The notes below the pieces were generated by a model. The model did not search any database, was not told where the DNA came from, and was given only the letters and a program-made list of their open reading frames with translations. A stretch of 32,124 bases of DNA. It comes from an uncultured Pelagibacteraceae bacterium (GTDB lineage: Bacteria; Pseudomonadota; Alphaproteobacteria; Pelagibacterales; Pelagibacteraceae). A program made the position numbers and the translations under genes. Positions 25,101 through 32,124 of this stretch are shown here, piece by piece. The DNA lies in NCBI GenBank assembly GCA_902629935.1, contig CACOSU010000011.1:1-32124 (forward strand), in the 5' to 3' direction. Position 1 is the first letter of the stretch; the number at the start of each line of letters is the position of its first letter.

Positions 25101-25807
25101 TTTATTGAATCTAACTCCGAATAAATATTTTTTTCAAGAATTTGAACGAAATTTTCTTTTGGTAATCCTGAAGGAATTGGTTTTAAAATAGAGATCGTTA
25201 TAGTTTTATTAGCTTTCTTCACACCTTTTTTTGGCCATACATATCCTGAATTAATTGCAACTGGCTGACATGTAACATTAAGCTGTTCATAAATTCTCGA
25301 AACACCTTTTTTAAATGGTGGTCTTTCTTCTGGAAGAACCCTAGTCCCTTGAGGAAATATAATTAAAGGTCTGTTTGAAGTAGCTATCATTTTTGAAATG
25401 TCATCAAAAAAGTCCAAGTTATCTTTTGTAACTTTATTTCTTTTTATCGATATTGATCCTATTTTTTTTAAGTACCAACCAAATATTGGAATTAATAATA
25501 ATTCTCTTTTAAGAATAAACACTGGTGAGTTAAAAATTGTTTGTAAATAAAAAGTTTCAAACATTGATTGATGAGATGCTGCAATAAAAAATTTTTCATT
25601 ATTAATAATATTTTCTCTTCCTTTAATAAAAATTTTTATTGATAATACAAACCTTAAACAGAAACTAGCCCAATAACCCATTAATTTTCCACCCAACATA
25701 ACAATCTGTTTAGGCAAAAAAAATGATGGTAAAAAAATTATTGAAATAGTAATAATTCCAGTGAAAAATAATATTGAAAATAAAAAGTTTCTTATCATTT
25801 TTATCAA
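25097..25807 (-). CDS. plsC: 1-acyl-sn-glycerol-3-phosphate acyltransferase
   Basis: Second acylation in phospholipid synthesis, forming phosphatidic acid at the inner membrane. The 236-residue protein has an N-terminal hydrophobic segment (about 8-32), the acyltransferase motif SHQSMFETF with His79 and Glu84 (HX4E in place of the textbook HX4D, a variant also seen in other proteobacterial PlsC proteins as HQSxWET), and the phosphate-binding FPQGTR (151-156). It lies 3 bases after lysA and is the last gene of the argH-lptM-lysA-plsC operon. Confidence 0.93.
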   Translation of the reverse strand: MIKMIRNFLFSILFFTGIITISIIFLPSFFLPKQIVMLGGKLMGYWASFCLRFVLSIKIFIKGRENIINNEKFFIAASHQSMFETFYLQTIFNSPVFILKRELLLIPIFGWYLKKIGSISIKRNKVTKDNLDFFDDISKMIATSNRPLIIFPQGTRVLPEERPPFKKGVSRIYEQLNVTCQPVAINSGYVWPKKGVKKANKTITISILKPIPSGLPKENFVQILEKNIYSELDSIN

Positions 25808-25810
25808 AAA

Positions 25811-27025
25811 CTAAATTATATCTTTATGCTTTTGTCTTTTTCTTATTACTTTAATTTTTGATCCCTTTATTAATAATTCTATTGGTTTAGGTCTTAAATT
25901 ATAATTTGAGCTAAGTGACATTCCATATGCTCCTACATCACATATTGCAATTAAATCTTTCTCTTTTAATTCCTGAAATTTTTTTATTGTAATAAATTTA
26001 TCTGTACTTTCACAAATAGGACCAACAAATTCATATGGCTTTTTTGATATTTTATTCGATTTTGTAACAGCCAAAGTTTTATGGACTGATCCATACAAAG
26101 CAGGTCTCATTAAATCGTTCATTGCAGCATCTAATATGATAAATTTTTTACTTCCACTATCTTTTATATAAATTATTTTTGATACTAATGTACCGGTATT
26201 GCCAATAATTGATCTACCTGGTTCAAATATAATTTTAACTCTATGTTTCCTTAAAAATTTAAGAATAGCTGTGTTGTATTTTTTATAATTAAGTTTTTTA
26301 TTTTTATCGGTGTAAGCAATGCCCATACCTCCACCTAAATCTATAAATTCAAATTTATGATTTGTTTTATTGAGAATTTGACTAACCACTTTAAGCATTT
26401 TTTCATAAGGTCTATGATCTAAAATTTGACTACCTATATGAACGCTTAGACATTTCAAATTAATATTTTTTGAATTTTTGCAATAGTTTATAATTTCATA
26501 GAATGTATTTTTATCTACACCAAATTTATTTTCTTTTTTCCCAGTGGATATTTGACTTAAGGTTTTTGCATCTGTGTTGGGGTTTAGCCTTACACCAATT
26601 TTTATTCTTTTATTTTTTGATTTTGCTATTCGATTTATTTCTTTTATTTCACTCAAAGACTCAGCGTTAATAAGCAAAATTTTTTTGTCAATAGCATAGC
26701 TTATTTCACTTGTTGTTTTACCAACACCAGAAAATACTATTTTGTTTGGGTTAATTCCTGCTTTTAGTGCTATCATTAATTCTCCTACTGAAACAACATC
26801 TGCACCTAATCCAAATTTCTTAATTTCTCTAATCAAATTAACATTTGTGTTGGATTTAACTGCAAAGCAGACAAGTGGTGAAAATGAACTGAAGTTTTTT
26901 TTAAAGTTATTAATATTTTCTTTTAATTTAAAATAGGAGTAAGAATAAAATGGAGTTCCAAATTTATTTGCAATTTTTTGAAAACTAATTTTTTCTATTG
27001 TTAATGTTTTGTTTATGTATTTCAT
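25811..27025 (-). CDS. lysA: Diaminopimelate decarboxylase
   Basis: PLP enzyme that decarboxylates meso-diaminopimelate to lysine. The 404-residue fold-type III protein has the PLP lysine Lys57 (FAVKSNTN), the SVHIGSQI loop, the phosphate-binding EPGRSIIGNTG, and the substrate-site residues CESTDKF and GAYGMSLSSNYN. Its ATG shares a base with the stop of the small lipoprotein gene (TAATG). Placement beside argH and lptM matches many proteobacteria. Confidence 0.96.
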   Translation of the reverse strand: MKYINKTLTIEKISFQKIANKFGTPFYSYSYFKLKENINNFKKNFSSFSPLVCFAVKSNTNVNLIREIKKFGLGADVVSVGELMIALKAGINPNKIVFSGVGKTTSEISYAIDKKILLINAESLSEIKEINRIAKSKNKRIKIGVRLNPNTDAKTLSQISTGKKENKFGVDKNTFYEIINYCKNSKNINLKCLSVHIGSQILDHRPYEKMLKVVSQILNKTNHKFEFIDLGGGMGIAYTDKNKKLNYKKYNTAILKFLRKHRVKIIFEPGRSIIGNTGTLVSKIIYIKDSGSKKFIILDAAMNDLMRPALYGSVHKTLAVTKSNKISKKPYEFVGPICESTDKFITIKKFQELKEKDLIAICDVGAYGMSLSSNYNLRPKPIELLIKGSKIKVIRKRQKHKDII

Positions 27026-27156
27026 TAAGCTAAGTAAATTGAAACTTCTTTTATTTCTGCTTTTTTATCTGGATCTTTGTATTCAGGATCACCTTTCTTT
27101 CCACAAGAAATAACAGCACAAAATAACAAAATAATTATAGTGAATTTTTTAATCAT
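27025..27156 (-). CDS. lptM: Small lipoprotein, LptM/YifL-like
   Basis: A 43-residue lipoprotein: basic start MIKK, hydrophobic core 5-16, lipobox AVISC with Cys18, then CGKKGDPEY. The Cys-Gly-x-Lys-Gly-x-x after the lipobox and the position directly upstream of lysA are the hallmarks of LptM (YifL), a short lipoprotein that in E. coli helps mature the LptD LPS-export translocon. The start overlaps the argH stop (ATGA) and the stop overlaps the lysA start (TAATG), which strongly supports it being a real gene despite its size. Function here is inferred from E. coli. Confidence 0.85.
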   Translation of the reverse strand: MIKKFTIIILLFCAVISCGKKGDPEYKDPDKKAEIKEVSIYLA

Positions 27157-28544
27157 TTTTCTTTTTTATATTTCATTATCATTTTTTTAATATTATCAAA
27201 AGAAGTTCCACCAAAAGATTTTTTCGAATTAATCGAATTTTTTAAATTAAATACTTTTAATACGTCATCTTTAAGTTTAGGTTCAATTTTTCTTAATTCC
27301 TCTAAAGTCAATTCATTTAATTTTTTTTTTCTTTTTTCAGCAAAATTTACTACAGCAGCAGTTTTTTGATATGCTTTTCTAAAAGTCATTGAGTGATTTT
27401 TCACAAGATAGTCAGCCAAATCAGTTGCTGTAATATATCCAGAATTAGCAAGTTCTAACATTTTGCTCTTATTTGGATTAAAATTTTTTAGTATTTCATC
27501 AAAAATTTTTAAACTATTATTTAGATTGTCACTCGACTTGAAAACAATCTCCTTGTCGTCTTGCAAATCTTTAAAATAAGACAATGGTAAGCCTTTTAAA
27601 ATAGTAAGCATAGAAAATAAATTTCCATAAGCGCTTCCTGATTTTCCACGTAAGTATTCTAAAAGATCAGGATTCTTCTTTTGTGGCATTATCGATGATC
27701 CAGTAACAACTTTATCAGTTAAATTGATCAAGTTAAAACCATCAGAATTCCAAATAATTAACTCTTCAGCAATTCTAGAAATATGCATAGCACACACAGA
27801 TGAAGCGTATAAAAAATCTAAAACAAAATCTCTATCAGAAACTGTATCAATAGAATTATTTGTAGGCATTTTAAAACCAAGTTTTTTGGTTGTATAATTT
27901 CTATCTATATTAAATGATGTTCCTGCTAAAGCTGCAACGCCTAAGGGATTTTCATTTAAACTGTCTAAATTATTAGAAAATCTCTTCTTGTCTCTATTAA
28001 ACATTTCTACATAAGACATTAAATAATGTGCAAAAGAGATGGCCTGGGCATTTTTAAGATGTGTAAATCCAGGCATAATAGTCTCAACATTTTTTTCAGC
28101 TAACTTAATTGTACTTTTAATAACTTTATTAATGTTATTATTTATTTCATTTGTTGAATTTTTAATCCAAATTTTAAAGTCAGTAATCACTTGATCATTT
28201 CTTGATCTTGCAGTGTGGACATAGCCAGCCTCCTCACCTATAATTTGAAAAAGTCTCTTTTCGATATTGATATGAATATCTTCATATTTTTTATTAAACT
28301 CAAATTTATTGTTTGTGATTTCCTTATCAACTTTTGTTAGTCCATAAATAATTTTATTTTTAATTTTAAATGAAATTATTTTTTGTTTAAAAAGCATTTC
28401 AACATGAGCAATTGATCCTTTGATGTCTTCTTTATAGAGTCTTCTATCAATATCTATTGAATTACCGACTTTTTGAAACAAACTTGATGCATTTTTTTTT
28501 ATCCGTGTGTTCCAGATTGCTTGGTTGTTTTTATTTTTTGCCAT
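27153..28544 (-). CDS. argH: Argininosuccinate lyase
   Basis: Last step of arginine biosynthesis: argininosuccinate to arginine and fumarate. The 463-residue fumarase/aspartase-superfamily protein has the signature GSSIMPQKKNPD (catalytic Ser loop), the N-terminal HTARSRNDQV region and TPGFTHLKNAQ-like segment (IMPGFTHLKNAQ). It is the first gene of the argH-lptM-lysA-plsC operon and is divergent from a tlpA-like gene across 24 bases. A -10 hexamer sits so close to the ATG that a leaderless mRNA is likely. Confidence 0.97.
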   Translation of the reverse strand: MAKNKNNQAIWNTRIKKNASSLFQKVGNSIDIDRRLYKEDIKGSIAHVEMLFKQKIISFKIKNKIIYGLTKVDKEITNNKFEFNKKYEDIHINIEKRLFQIIGEEAGYVHTARSRNDQVITDFKIWIKNSTNEINNNINKVIKSTIKLAEKNVETIMPGFTHLKNAQAISFAHYLMSYVEMFNRDKKRFSNNLDSLNENPLGVAALAGTSFNIDRNYTTKKLGFKMPTNNSIDTVSDRDFVLDFLYASSVCAMHISRIAEELIIWNSDGFNLINLTDKVVTGSSIMPQKKNPDLLEYLRGKSGSAYGNLFSMLTILKGLPLSYFKDLQDDKEIVFKSSDNLNNSLKIFDEILKNFNPNKSKMLELANSGYITATDLADYLVKNHSMTFRKAYQKTAAVVNFAEKRKKKLNELTLEELRKIEPKLKDDVLKVFNLKNSINSKKSFGGTSFDNIKKMIMKYKKEK

Positions 28545-28552
28545 GGTATTTA

Positions 28553-28581
28553 ATTATACCTTTTTAACATGAGATTTTTAA
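28553..28581 (-). promoter_or_regulatory. Candidate argH promoter implying a leaderless mRNA
   Basis: On the minus strand a perfect TATAAT (28558-28553) lies 8 bases before the argH ATG, with TTAAAA (28581-28576, 4 of 6 to TTGACA) 17 bases upstream, inside the start of the divergent tlpA-like gene. Transcription would begin within a base or two of the ATG. The -10 is also part of an inverted repeat GGTAT-6-ATACC (28545-28560). Confidence 0.5.
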
Positions 28582-29078
28582 TAATATTTATTTTTTTGAT
28601 AACAAATGTCGTAGCTGAGGAACTACCTCATATTAAAAATATTGTAATCCATAAAATACCAAAAACATATGATAATGTTATTTTTTTAGACAAAAAGGAT
28701 CAAAAAATTAATATCGATCAATATATGGGCAACTTATTGATATTGAATTTTTGGGCAACTTGGTGTGAACCATGTAAAGAAGAAATGCCATCTTTAGATA
28801 AAATCCAATCTAATCCAGATTTGGATAAAATAAAAATTTTTGCAATTAACATTGGTAAAGAAAATTTAGACAAAGTTAATAAATTTTTTGTAGATCTTAA
28901 AATTAAAAACTTTGAACCTTATTTCGATCCACCTACTACATTAGCAAAAATGTTTTCTTTAAGAGGTGTCCCTACATCAATTTTAATTAATAAAGAGGGC
29001 CAAGAATTTGCTAGGATAATAGGTTCAATTGATTTTGAAGATAAAAATTTTGTTAACTGGATAAAAAAATATAACTAA
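28569..29078 (+). CDS. TlpA-like periplasmic thioredoxin-fold oxidoreductase
   Basis: A 169-residue exported thiol-disulfide protein. It has an N-terminal signal sequence (about 1-16, ending VVA), then a TlpA/ResA-type thioredoxin domain with FWATWCEPCKEEMP (Cys66 and Cys69) and the cis-Pro loop RGVPTSILI. Such proteins reduce periplasmic thiols, often for cytochrome c or oxidase assembly; the target here is not evident. Divergence from argH is a common alphaproteobacterial arrangement. Its stop shares CTAA with the stop of the convergent twin-TM gene. Confidence 0.88.
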   Translation: MRFLIIFIFLITNVVAEELPHIKNIVIHKIPKTYDNVIFLDKKDQKINIDQYMGNLLILNFWATWCEPCKEEMPSLDKIQSNPDLDKIKIFAINIGKENLDKVNKFFVDLKIKNFEPYFDPPTTLAKMFSLRGVPTSILINKEGQEFARIIGSIDFEDKNFVNWIKKYN

Positions 29079-29278
29079 TCTTTAAAAAAATAAGCAAAGC
29101 CAACTAAAGCTATAATAGCAATAAATTGCAAAAGAACCCTTAATTGCATTAATTTATTTGAATATTTTTTACTAGTTTCACCACCTTTAAAAAGTGTACC
29201 TATACCTAAGATTAAAACTACTCCCACAGCTATCAAAAGAGCTATTGATAAAACTTTTACTAATATTCCTGAAATCAT
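29075..29278 (-). CDS. Twin transmembrane / HIG1-like small membrane protein
   Basis: A 67-residue protein with two hydrophobic helices (about 5-27 and 46-63) and a polar loop GGETSKKYSNKLMQLRVLLQ, the SNKLMxxRVLLQ motif of alphaproteobacterial twin-TM proteins related to the mitochondrial HIG1 domain, where relatives act with cytochrome oxidase. I chose the Met at 29278; the frame is open to 29395 but that extension overlaps the start of the divergent hydrolase and shows no family similarity. Convergent with the tlpA-like gene through CTAA. Confidence 0.8.
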   Translation of the reverse strand: MISGILVKVLSIALLIAVGVVLILGIGTLFKGGETSKKYSNKLMQLRVLLQFIAIIALVGFAYFFKD

Positions 29279-29327
29279 TTTTTTATTATAGATTGTGTTT
29301 TGACATAAAAAACATAATTTATCTACT

Positions 29328-29978
29328 ATGACATTTTGCCTAGATTCAATAATTATTAAACCAGAAAATGGTGTTGAAATCAAAAATGCAATCATTTTGC
29401 TTCATGGTTATGGAGGTGATGGAAAGGATATAAGCATGCTTTCCTTAAACTGGAAAAGACATATGCCTAATACAATCTTTATTTGTCCTAATGGTCACGA
29501 AACATGTGCTATAAATCCTTCAGGTTACCAATGGTTTGATTTAACTAAAGATGATTCTGACTACATACTAGAGCAATCAATTAAAGCTGAAGAAGTTTTA
29601 AAAAAATTTATTGATGAAATAAAACAAGAGTTTAAGTTATCAAATGATCAAATCTCTTTATCAGGTTTCAGTCAGGGATGTATGATGTCTTTAAATGTAG
29701 GTCTTACATCTGAAGAAAAATTTTTATGTATAGTTGGTTTTTCTGGAAAAATAATTAATCAAAAAGATTTGAAAAATAGAATCAAAAATAATACTGAAAT
29801 ATTACTTATACATGGTGAAGCAGATCAAATTGTCTCATCAACATATTTACTAGAAGCAAAAGATTTTTTAATTAGAAATAATGTTAAAGTTGATACATTA
29901 TTAATAAAAAATTGTGATCATCATATTCCTATTGAAGCATCAAGTACAGCTTTAAATTTTATCTTAAAAAAAATTTAA
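29328..29978 (+). CDS. Phospholipase/carboxylesterase-family alpha/beta hydrolase
   Basis: A 216-residue serine hydrolase of the Abhydrolase_2 (carboxylesterase/acyl-protein thioesterase-like) family. It has the oxyanion segment LLHGYGGDGKD (24-34), the nucleophile elbow GFSQG with Ser115, Asp166 (HGEADQIV) and His198 (CDHHIP). No signal peptide, so it is cytosolic. The physiological ester is unknown. Start at 29328 (MTFCLDS) is the first ATG in frame; there is no Shine-Dalgarno. Confidence 0.88.
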   Translation: MTFCLDSIIIKPENGVEIKNAIILLHGYGGDGKDISMLSLNWKRHMPNTIFICPNGHETCAINPSGYQWFDLTKDDSDYILEQSIKAEEVLKKFIDEIKQEFKLSNDQISLSGFSQGCMMSLNVGLTSEEKFLCIVGFSGKIINQKDLKNRIKNNTEILLIHGEADQIVSSTYLLEAKDFLIRNNVKVDTLLIKNCDHHIPIEASSTALNFILKKI

Positions 29979-29990
29979 CATCTCTTATTA

Positions 29991-30019
29991 TTGATAAATT
30001 TGTTTAACTAAGTTAAAAT
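29991..30019 (+). promoter_or_regulatory. Candidate promoter of the HNH gene, implying a leaderless mRNA
   Basis: TTGATA (29991-29996) and TAAAAT (30014-30019) are each one mismatch from consensus and are separated by exactly 17 bases. The predicted start, about 30026, coincides with the ATG at 30027, so the transcript would be leaderless. The spacer and -10 lie within a palindrome. Confidence 0.5.
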
Positions 30020-30027
30020 TAAACAAA
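29999..30027. promoter_or_regulatory. Nested inverted repeats over the HNH gene promoter and start codon
   Basis: TTTGTTTAA (29999-30007) and TTAAACAAA (30019-30027) are perfect 9-base inverted repeats; inside them TTTAAC-TAA-GTTAAA (30003-30017) is a second perfect one. The right outer arm includes the A of the ATG. Overlap with the -10 suggests an operator rather than an RNA structure, because a leaderless mRNA would not contain most of it. Confidence 0.5.
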
Positions 30028-30596
30028 TGAATAACTTTATTGAACAAAATGTTTCATTAGAAAAATGTCCAGCATTAGTACTTAATGCTGACTATAGACC
30101 TTTGAGTTATTACCCTTTATCTTTATGGTCATGGCAGGATACAGTTAAGTCAGTTTTTCTTGATCGTGTTATTATTGTCAGCAATTATGATAGAAATATA
30201 AGAAGTCCATCGTTCAATATGAAATTGCCAAGCGTGATAGCTCTAAAAGATTATATCGTTCCTCAAAGTAAGCCAAGTTTTACAAGATTTAATGTATTCT
30301 TAAGAGATAAATTTTCATGCCAATATTGTGGAAGTAATGAGGAGTTAACTTTTGATCATCTATTACCTAGATCCAAAGGAGGTGAAACTAATTGGGATAA
30401 TGTTGTAACAGCTTGTTCTGCGTGTAATGTAAAAAAAGGTGGAAAGTTGTTAAAATTTTCAGGTATGAAGTTGCATCAGTATCCTTACAGACCATCGACA
30501 GAGGATTTGCATAAAAATGGAAAAAATTTCCCACCAAATTTTTTACATAAAAGTTGGATGGATTATTTGTATTGGGATGTGGAGTTGGAGGCCTAA
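30027..30596 (+). CDS. HNH endonuclease family protein
   Basis: A 189-residue protein with an N-terminal region (LVLNADYRPLSYYPLSLWSW) characteristic of a stand-alone bacterial HNH family, then a zinc-stabilised HNH domain: CQYCG (98-102), FDHLLPRSKGGE with His111, NWDNVV, and CSACN (130-134). This family is widespread on alphaproteobacterial chromosomes and is not tied to phages or restriction systems; its role is unknown to me. Its stop shares CTAA with coq7. Confidence 0.9.
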   Translation: MNNFIEQNVSLEKCPALVLNADYRPLSYYPLSLWSWQDTVKSVFLDRVIIVSNYDRNIRSPSFNMKLPSVIALKDYIVPQSKPSFTRFNVFLRDKFSCQYCGSNEELTFDHLLPRSKGGETNWDNVVTACSACNVKKGGKLLKFSGMKLHQYPYRPSTEDLHKNGKNFPPNFLHKSWMDYLYWDVELEA

Positions 30597-31126
30597 ATTT
30601 TCTCAGATATGTTTATTGCAATTCTAGAGCCGGTCTTAATAATTTTGTCTAACAATAAATAGGGCCCCTTTTTTGTGGCACCTTCATCATAAGCGATATC
30701 TTTATGGTCTATTTCATCTTGTCTAAATTTTGTGATCTTTTTTTTTAAATCTTTTTCACTATTATCCAGCTGATTTATTTGATTCAAGTAATGCTCATCA
30801 ATAACCTCTTCAACAGATGCAGTGCATAGCATCGCAGCTTTTTTTCCAAGTAATGTTGTTCCAAAACCTAATCCAACACCTAACAAGTCCCATAACGGTA
30901 AAAATTTAGTAGGTTGTATGTTTCTTTTTTTAATTTCGTTTTCAAAAAATTCACAATGCTCTTTCTCATGAACCTTCATATCTTCAATTTTTCTTTTTAA
31001 ATCCTCATTTTTTACAAAAGTGTTTAGTGCGAGCAACTGTCCTTCATAAATCTTAACAGCTCCTCGTTCACCAGCGTGATCAACTCTTATAAATTCTTCA
31101 ACTCTTTTTTTATTTATTTTTGTCAT
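30593..31126 (-). CDS. coq7: Demethoxyubiquinone hydroxylase Coq7
   Basis: Di-iron monooxygenase that hydroxylates the ring of demethoxyubiquinone, a late step of aerobic ubiquinone synthesis that complements UbiE and UbiB in this window. The 177-residue protein has the ligands Glu20 (DHAGERGAVKIY), Glu54/His57 (EKEHCEFF), Glu106 (ASVEEVIDEHY) and Glu138/His141 (QDEIDHKD), the ferritin-like pattern of the family. Its start overlaps dsbB by 17 bases. Confidence 0.95.
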   Translation of the reverse strand: MTKINKKRVEEFIRVDHAGERGAVKIYEGQLLALNTFVKNEDLKRKIEDMKVHEKEHCEFFENEIKKRNIQPTKFLPLWDLLGVGLGFGTTLLGKKAAMLCTASVEEVIDEHYLNQINQLDNSEKDLKKKITKFRQDEIDHKDIAYDEGATKKGPYLLLDKIIKTGSRIAINISEKI

Positions 31127-31595
31127 AGTCTAAATAAATTTTTGCACTGCTAATACTTATCAGCAAACTAATAACGATATTATAACTTGTAAGTGATAAT
31201 CCCATAATTTTAAATGTCACATCTTTGCAGCTTATATTTTTTTCCTGCAATTGTTTTAATATATCCTCTTTTGATAATAAATCTGACCCTTTTTTTAAAT
31301 CACAAACTAATGATTCCTCAATAAAACCCTGTTCAATACTTAGATGATATAGAGACAAAATGGTAGCAGCTGAAAAAATTAAAATAAGCAACAGTATGAA
31401 ATATTTTTCTAGTTGAATAAATTTGTAATTTAACAAAATAATTATTAATGCTGATATGTATGGAATTCTTTCCAGTAAACACAGGTTACAAGGTTGATGA
31501 CCTAGAGCATATTCAATATAAAATGCTGAAGCTAGAGCAAGAATGCTAATTAAAAAAATTAATTTTAATGTAATTGTTTTATTAATCTCAACCAT
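31110..31595 (-). CDS. dsbB: Disulfide bond formation protein B (DsbB family)
   Basis: Inner-membrane protein that passes electrons from the periplasmic thiol oxidase DsbA to ubiquinone. The 161-residue protein has four predicted membrane helices (about 8-28, 45-57, 64-84, 138-155), the first-loop redox pair Cys36/Cys39 (HQPCNLCLLERIPY), and the second periplasmic-loop pair Cys97 and Cys122. It lies between coq7 and a DedA-like gene, overlapping both; DsbB uses the quinone that Coq7 helps make. Confidence 0.92.
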   Translation of the reverse strand: MVEINKTITLKLIFLISILALASAFYIEYALGHQPCNLCLLERIPYISALIIILLNYKFIQLEKYFILLLILIFSAATILSLYHLSIEQGFIEESLVCDLKKGSDLLSKEDILKQLQEKNISCKDVTFKIMGLSLTSYNIVISLLISISSAKIYLDYDKNK

Positions 31596-32124
31596 TAAAT
31601 TTAAAAAATAAATAAATAATAATAAATATTATAACTATAATAATTCCAATAATAGTGAACCATTTTGATCCATGTTTTTCCATGAAGTCTGTAAATAAAT
31701 CTCCAAATTTGTGAGATAAATAAGCAACTATAAAAAATCTCAGGCTTCTTGAAATTAAGCTAACAATTATAAAAATAGAAAGATTGAAAGCAATTAAACC
31801 ACTTGAAATTGTAAAGGCTTTATAAGGTAATGGTGTAAAGCCAGCTAAAAAAAGAATACTCAACCATGCGAGGTATCCACTGCCTTGAGACATGCTCAAT
31901 TTTAAATTTGCTACCTTATCTTGATAACCATAAAATTCGATTACATACATTGCTAAATCAATAAAAAAATAACCCATCAAATAGCCAAAAATTCCTCCAA
32001 GAACTGAAAATATTGATGCTATTAAAAATATTTTCAAATATTCTTTTTTTTTAGCAATAACCATTGGAATTATCATGGCGTCTGGAGGTATAGGAAAAAA
32101 AGAACTTTCTATAAAAGATATAAG
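31588..32124 (-). CDS. DedA/YqaA-like membrane protein, 5' end outside the window
   Basis: Inner-membrane protein of the SNARE-associated/DedA superfamily. The frame stays open from the ATG at 32076 to the window edge, and the extra residues read ESSFFPIPPDAMIIP, the conserved ExxFFPIPPD motif of YqaA-type members, so the gene begins beyond 32124. At least four hydrophobic segments follow, with the internal FLAGFTPLPYKAFTI motif. The family is linked to lipid and membrane homeostasis; the substrate here is unknown. The 3' end overlaps dsbB by 8 bases. Confidence 0.88.
   Translation of the reverse strand, partial: LISFIESSFFPIPPDAMIIPMVIAKKKEYLKIFLIASIFSVLGGIFGYLMGYFFIDLAMYVIEFYGYQDKVANLKLSMSQGSGYLAWLSILFLAGFTPLPYKAFTISSGLIAFNLSIFIIVSLISRSLRFFIVAYLSHKFGDLFTDFMEKHGSKWFTIIGIIIVIIFIIIYLFFKFNG

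Noticed and set aside
29279-29395. Longer start for the twin-TM protein
   Set aside because: The extension overlaps the divergent hydrolase start and has no similarity to the family; the Met at 29278 gives the expected size.

Overview
The window looks like a chromosomal stretch of a streamlined marine alphaproteobacterium of the SAR11 / Pelagibacterales type. The reasons are a very low GC content (about 30% by eye), Lys/Asn/Ile-rich proteins, genes packed with gaps of a few bases or with overlapping start and stop codons, and alphaproteobacterial neighbourhoods (irr next to fabA-fabB-fabI, mutM//ubiE-ubiB-coaBC-dut, rpsT-dnaA-dnaN, argH-lptM-lysA). The assignment rests on gene content and composition; no database search was run. 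I see no insertion sequence, prophage, CRISPR array, rRNA or complete tRNA.

Layout. Bases 1-2564 hold the 3' part of lnt and metK. Bases 2571-9206 are a transcription/translation cluster nusA-infB-rbfA-rpsO-pnp, opened by a promoter plus an intrinsic-terminator hairpin and lacking rimP, ylxR and truB at their usual places. Facing it is the unsaturated fatty-acid cluster fabA-fabB-fabI (11806-9306, minus). Divergent from fabA is irr (Fur superfamily), followed by katG, a 2-oxoglutarate/Fe(II) oxygenase-like gene, a DUF2061-like membrane protein and an unreported-looking 59-residue cysteine-rich protein (11879-15938). Bases 15979-21091 (minus) are an operon ubiE-ubiB-coaBC-dut-moeB/thiF-like-SH3 protein. 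Bases 21121-25100 (plus) carry mutM, rpsT, dnaA and dnaN. Bases 25097-28544 (minus) carry argH-lptM-lysA-plsC. The rest is a set of short units: tlpA-like, a twin-TM protein, an alpha/beta hydrolase, an HNH endonuclease, and coq7-dsbB-DedA-like, the last running off the right edge.

The most interesting region is 11858-15938. Irr/PerR-type operators lie in front of irr itself and directly on a near-consensus katG promoter. Three Fur-like 7-1-7 boxes frame the DUF2061-like gene and precede the Cys-rich gene. Together they suggest a compact iron and peroxide response island built around a catalase-peroxidase, an enzyme that many SAR11 genomes are thought to lack.

Other structural themes seen directly in the sequence are three convergent gene pairs whose stop codons share the same tetranucleotide CTAA, five same-strand junctions joined by TAATG, and promoters placed so close to start codons that leaderless mRNAs are likely (argH, mutM, HNH gene).
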